NCBI RefSeq assembly: GCF_030371825.1
Contig: NZ_JAUDDM010000015.1
Source: Collinsella sp944321445
GTDB lineage: Bacteria; Actinomycetota; Coriobacteriia; Coriobacteriales; Coriobacteriaceae
DNA: 44,076 nucleotides
Reading direction: 5' to 3' (one strand)
In this document: in pieces, positions 42,601 through 44,076 of the stretch
Position numbering within the stretch: position 1 is the stretch's first letter
How the letters are laid out: every line of letters starts with the position of its first letter
The notes under the pieces: generated by a model
Seen by the model: only the letters and a program-made list of their open reading frames with translations
Told to the model about the DNA's origin: nothing
Databases searched by the model: none
Program-made: the position numbers and the translations under genes

Positions 42601-43723
42601 CTTCCGCTATAAGCGCCGCTTCTTCATGACCGTCGCCGGCATTTTGGGCTGCACCGCGCTTATCGTGTGCGGGTTTGCCATCAAGGATTCCGTGGCGGAG
42701 CTCGTGCCCGAGCAGTACGAGCGTATTGCGCACTATGACATCATGGCCGTCACCGAAACCGGCGAGCACGATGCCGCCACCGACAGCCTTGAGCACGATG
42801 GACGCGTCGATCAGCTGGCGCATATCTACCTTGACAGCACCACGCTCAAGCGAGGCGAGGACGAAGAGACCGTCCAGCTACTCGTGATTCCCGAGGACTG
42901 CGATTTGTCCGACTACATCCACGTAACCGATCGCGACACGGGTACGGCGCTCGAGCTGCCCGAGAACGGCGCCATCGTGACGCTGAACGCCTCCGAGGTA
43001 CTGGGATTCTCCGCGGGAGACACCCTTGAGCTGCAGGATACGCAACTCAACCAGGCGGACATCGAGGTTGTTGCCGTTGCCGCTAACTACCTGGGCAATT
43101 ATGTATACATGAGCGAAGACGCGTACCGCGCGGCATTTGGCGAGGACGCGCCGGCGTTTGACGAGGACACCGGGGGCTTTGCGCCCAATGGTGTGCTCGT
43201 TCGCTGCCCCAGCGCCGAGGACGCGGCATCGCTCACCGATGAGCTCGGCGATGACGAGCGCTTCCTTTCGGTGACCAGCACCGATGAACTTGCCGATGAC
43301 TTCAGCCAGTCGTTCATGCTCATCAACGCCGTGGTTGCCATCGTTTTGGGCATGGCGGCGGCGCTCGCCTTCGCCGTGCTGTTCACGCTGTCGACCACCA
43401 ACATCTCCGAGCGCGAGCGCGAGCTGGCCACCATCAAGGTGCTGGGCTTCCGTCCGCACGAGGTGCACCATTACGTGAACAAGGAGACCATCATCCTCAC
43501 GATGATCGGCATCGTGTGCGGCCTGCCCTTCGGGTACGTGCTGGGCGATATGCTGCTGCACGCGCTCAAGATGCCGTCGATCAGCTTCCTGACCACGGTA
43601 ACGCCGCTGAGTTATGTGCTTGCAGCGATTCTGCCGCTCGTGTTCGCGCTGGTCGTGAACCTCATCACCAACCGAACCCTCAACCGCATCAACATGATTG
43701 AGGCGCTCAAGAGTGTCGAATAG
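39620..43723 (+). CDS. ABC transporter permease, FtsX/MacB fold, with giant coiled coil
   Basis: A 1367-aa permease. One membrane segment (about 22-40) is followed by a MacB-like extracytoplasmic part, then a coiled coil from about 247 to 805. A first FtsX domain (three membrane segments about 830-945, with the EEERGLIGTYKALGYR motif), a further membrane segment (about 1003-1023), a second extracytoplasmic part and a last FtsX domain (about 1232-1360, with ERELATIKVLGFRP) follow. The coil starts and ends with Asp-Gly heptads (AELADGKAELDDGK) and holds two blocks of 30-residue repeats. AGGTGA lies 5 nt before the ATG. Such Type VII ABC systems use ATP to drive motion outside the membrane, not transport across it. 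The substrate or partner is unknown. Confidence 0.93.
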   Translation: MPIPSAYRKDISRTICGNLKRFISIAVICALGVAMFCGLRASCNDLRNAGDAFFDAQDLFDVQILSTLGIDDNDLAALEDVDGVERAEGGWTESTYTAVDDARASVEVKALSESGLNEPFVVEGALPQSADEVAVTQKFVDASGLSVGDTVEIDEAENEDEAVFARHPYTICGIVVDAADVNNPELSFRSSSTSDYTFIVSADAVENDDTYTVAYLTITGAKDLACFSDEYVDAVHAVTDYIDDEIRDDREAARTATVKGDAQEELDEARAKYEEERADAEAELADGKAELDDGKAELDDAAAQLEDAAAEIADGQAQIDDGWAEIADGQRELADGWAEYDRGAADGRAQVEQTLADAMRQGQAQIDEQIEAGRAQGLVELDKQFDIARTEAQAELEAGIAAGYEQGLAQIDEQFAAAREEAQAELDAQIEAGYQQALDQLNAQFDAAREEAQAELDAQIEAAREQAYAQVEQKLEEEGALAGRDQLTQALAQLQSGMEQIEAAISSYNEAVSAIEAIDAQLAELDPEDPETAALIEELTAKKTELQQIVAAIDEQQGGVEGLNAQLAALQEQAAPLQEQLDQVNAAIDAAYAAADEQIEEGRAQGQQELDERLAAEYEAALKTVDEEIAAQREQAQQQLEATLGEEYAAALDTLEAEIEQQRAAAQAELDARLDQEYDAALDTLNQTISEQRAAAQATLEAQMASGRETAYAQLNAQLASARAELDAAEQQLADARAQLIDAQAELDEGRAEYADGLAEYQDGLAEWQDGMAEWEEGRTEADEQFAEAEAELADAQAEIDDIDTATWYVQPRSSLSSYSSISSDADSIEAIGTLFPIVFLVVAVLVALTTITRLVEEERGLIGTYKALGYRNSEIFAKYLIYALSASLGGSLVGLFLGFIALPAFIFTIFGIMYLLPGYWFSFEPLYGFGGMAIFIVAIGGTAYLACRSEVRRTPAALMRPKAPKSGSRIFLERIPFVWSRLSFLNKVTARNIFRYKRRFFMTVAGILGCTALIVCGFAIKDSVAELVPEQYERIAHYDIMAVTETGEHDAATDSLEHDGRVDQLAHIYLDSTTLKRGEDEETVQLLVIPEDCDLSDYIHVTDRDTGTALELPENGAIVTLNASEVLGFSAGDTLELQDTQLNQADIEVVAVAANYLGNYVYMSEDAYRAAFGEDAPAFDEDTGGFAPNGVLVRCPSAEDAASLTDELGDDERFLSVTSTDELADDFSQSFMLINAVVAIVLGMAAALAFAVLFTLSTTNISERERELATIKVLGFRPHEVHHYVNKETIILTMIGIVCGLPFGYVLGDMLLHALKMPSISFLTTVTPLSYVLAAILPLVFALVVNLITNRTLNRINMIEALKSVE
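40709..41797 (+). repeat. in-gene 90-bp repeats encoding 30-residue coiled-coil modules
   Basis: Block 1 has units starting at 40709, 40799, 40889 and 40979 (partial); block 2 has units starting at 41438, 41528, 41618 and 41708. Units such as AELDAQIEAGYQQALDQLN and QAELDARLDQEYDAALDTLN align. The two blocks flank a central turn region (about 41040-41430) in mirror arrangement. Confidence 0.85.
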
Positions 43724-43731
43724 GCGCTCTT

Positions 43732-43826
43732 GCAGCAAGAGGTCCCCGTATATCCCGTATTCAACGTCCTCGCCGCTGCGCGGCTGCGGGATGTTGAATA
43801 CGGGATATACGGGGACCTCTTGCTGC
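43732..43826. repeat. long perfect inverted repeat (34-bp arms, 27-bp loop) after the permease gene
   Basis: Arms 43732-43765 and 43793-43826 (starting GCAGCAAGAGGTCCCC) are perfectly complementary, and the loop holds an inner GCCG/CGGC. It begins 8 bp after the permease stop and may end its transcript or protect it. Confidence 0.93.
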
Positions 43827-43836
43827 CAGGACGATT

Positions 43837-43858
43837 CTCGCCCTTAGCTTAGGGCGAG
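43837..43858. terminator. secondary hairpin after the permease gene
   Basis: CTCGCCCT and AGGGCGAG flank TAGCTT. A further hairpin GGTGT...ACACC with inner CCGC/GCGG (43874-43897) and AAAACT-GGGG-AGTTTT (43904-43919) follow. The last could terminate transcription in either direction. Confidence 0.5.
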
Positions 43859-43919
43859 GAGTTCTGGTTGCGGGGTGTCGGCCGCTTCGCGGACACCTTG
43901 AATAAAACTGGGGAGTTTT

Positions 43920-44076
43920 GGGCTGAAAATGTATCAAGGTTTGGTGAGATGGTTTTACCGCTGTGTGGGCGAAGACAAAAAATCGAGGTTTGGTTATTCC
44001 TATTGAGCTAATCTGATTATGTTGGCCCAGTTTGATTCATTTTTGATAGCATTCTCGCAGGATTGCTCAGTAAATT
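43920..44076. other. AT-rich non-coding end of window
   Basis: No gene is seen. The sequence repeats AGGTTTGG (43939-43946 and 43985-43992) and ends with TTCTCGCAGGATTGC, similar to 20990-21004. It is probably the upstream region of a gene beyond the window. Confidence 0.4.

Overview
The window is GC-rich bacterial chromosome with compact, mostly Shine-Dalgarno-led genes. The most likely source is an actinobacterial gut anaerobe of class Coriobacteriia (Collinsella/Olsenella-like). This rests on the mix of gene families: a giant 2-hydroxyacyl-CoA dehydratase activase-type protein, an AmmeMemoRadiSam system, an OPT transporter, an M18 peptidase and a divergent DXS-like enzyme, together with many long intergenic hairpin repeats. 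I ran no database search, so this is inference. I see no rRNA, tRNA, CRISPR array, prophage or transposase gene.

Layout. 1-4.6 kb: a Na+/K+-ATPase-like (P2C-type) cation pump followed by two tandem TrkA/RCK proteins, with a possible 26-codon coupled ORF between pump and first TrkA. 4.6-11 kb: a DUF6020-like membrane protein, lgt and a NifU-type scaffold on the minus strand, an OPT transporter (minus) and coaX (plus). 11-17 kb: a 1598-aa double activase-domain protein translationally coupled to an upstream TetR regulator with a clear operator. 17-18.5 kb: a frameshifted AAA ATPase gene bracketed by two copies of a palindromic repeat. 18.5-20.9 kb: the AmmeMemoRadiSam B-A fusion and its radical SAM partner. 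21-25.5 kb: a GNAT acetyltransferase, a Cof-type HAD phosphatase, a ZIP metal transporter and a LysR regulator, separated by repeat islands. 25.5-27.4 kb: amtB, an unrecognised 75-codon ORF and glnK in one operon. 27.7-31.4 kb: a DXS-like enzyme, a D-2-hydroxyacid dehydrogenase and an iron-sulfur flavoprotein. 31.5-38.2 kb: M18 aminopeptidase, MerR regulator with a 19-bp-spacer promoter, MoxR ATPase and a DUF58/TgpA transglutaminase fusion. 38.2-43.7 kb: TetR diverging from a MacB/FtsX-type ABC exporter whose permease carries a roughly 560-residue coiled coil.

The most notable finds are these. (1) A ~105-bp structured repeat has two tandem copies at 22993-23206 and a third inside the activase coding sequence at 16060-16163; its stems keep pairing while their sequence changes. 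(2) The permease coiled coil is built from 30-residue modules in two mirrored blocks and may form a very long extracytoplasmic helical hairpin. (3) A small ORF sits tightly coupled between amtB and glnK, beside a GlnK that lacks Tyr51. (4) A Na+/K+-type pump is paired with tandem RCK proteins. (5) Long hairpins follow several stop codons within a few bases. Functional links between neighbours are inferred from spacing and strand only.
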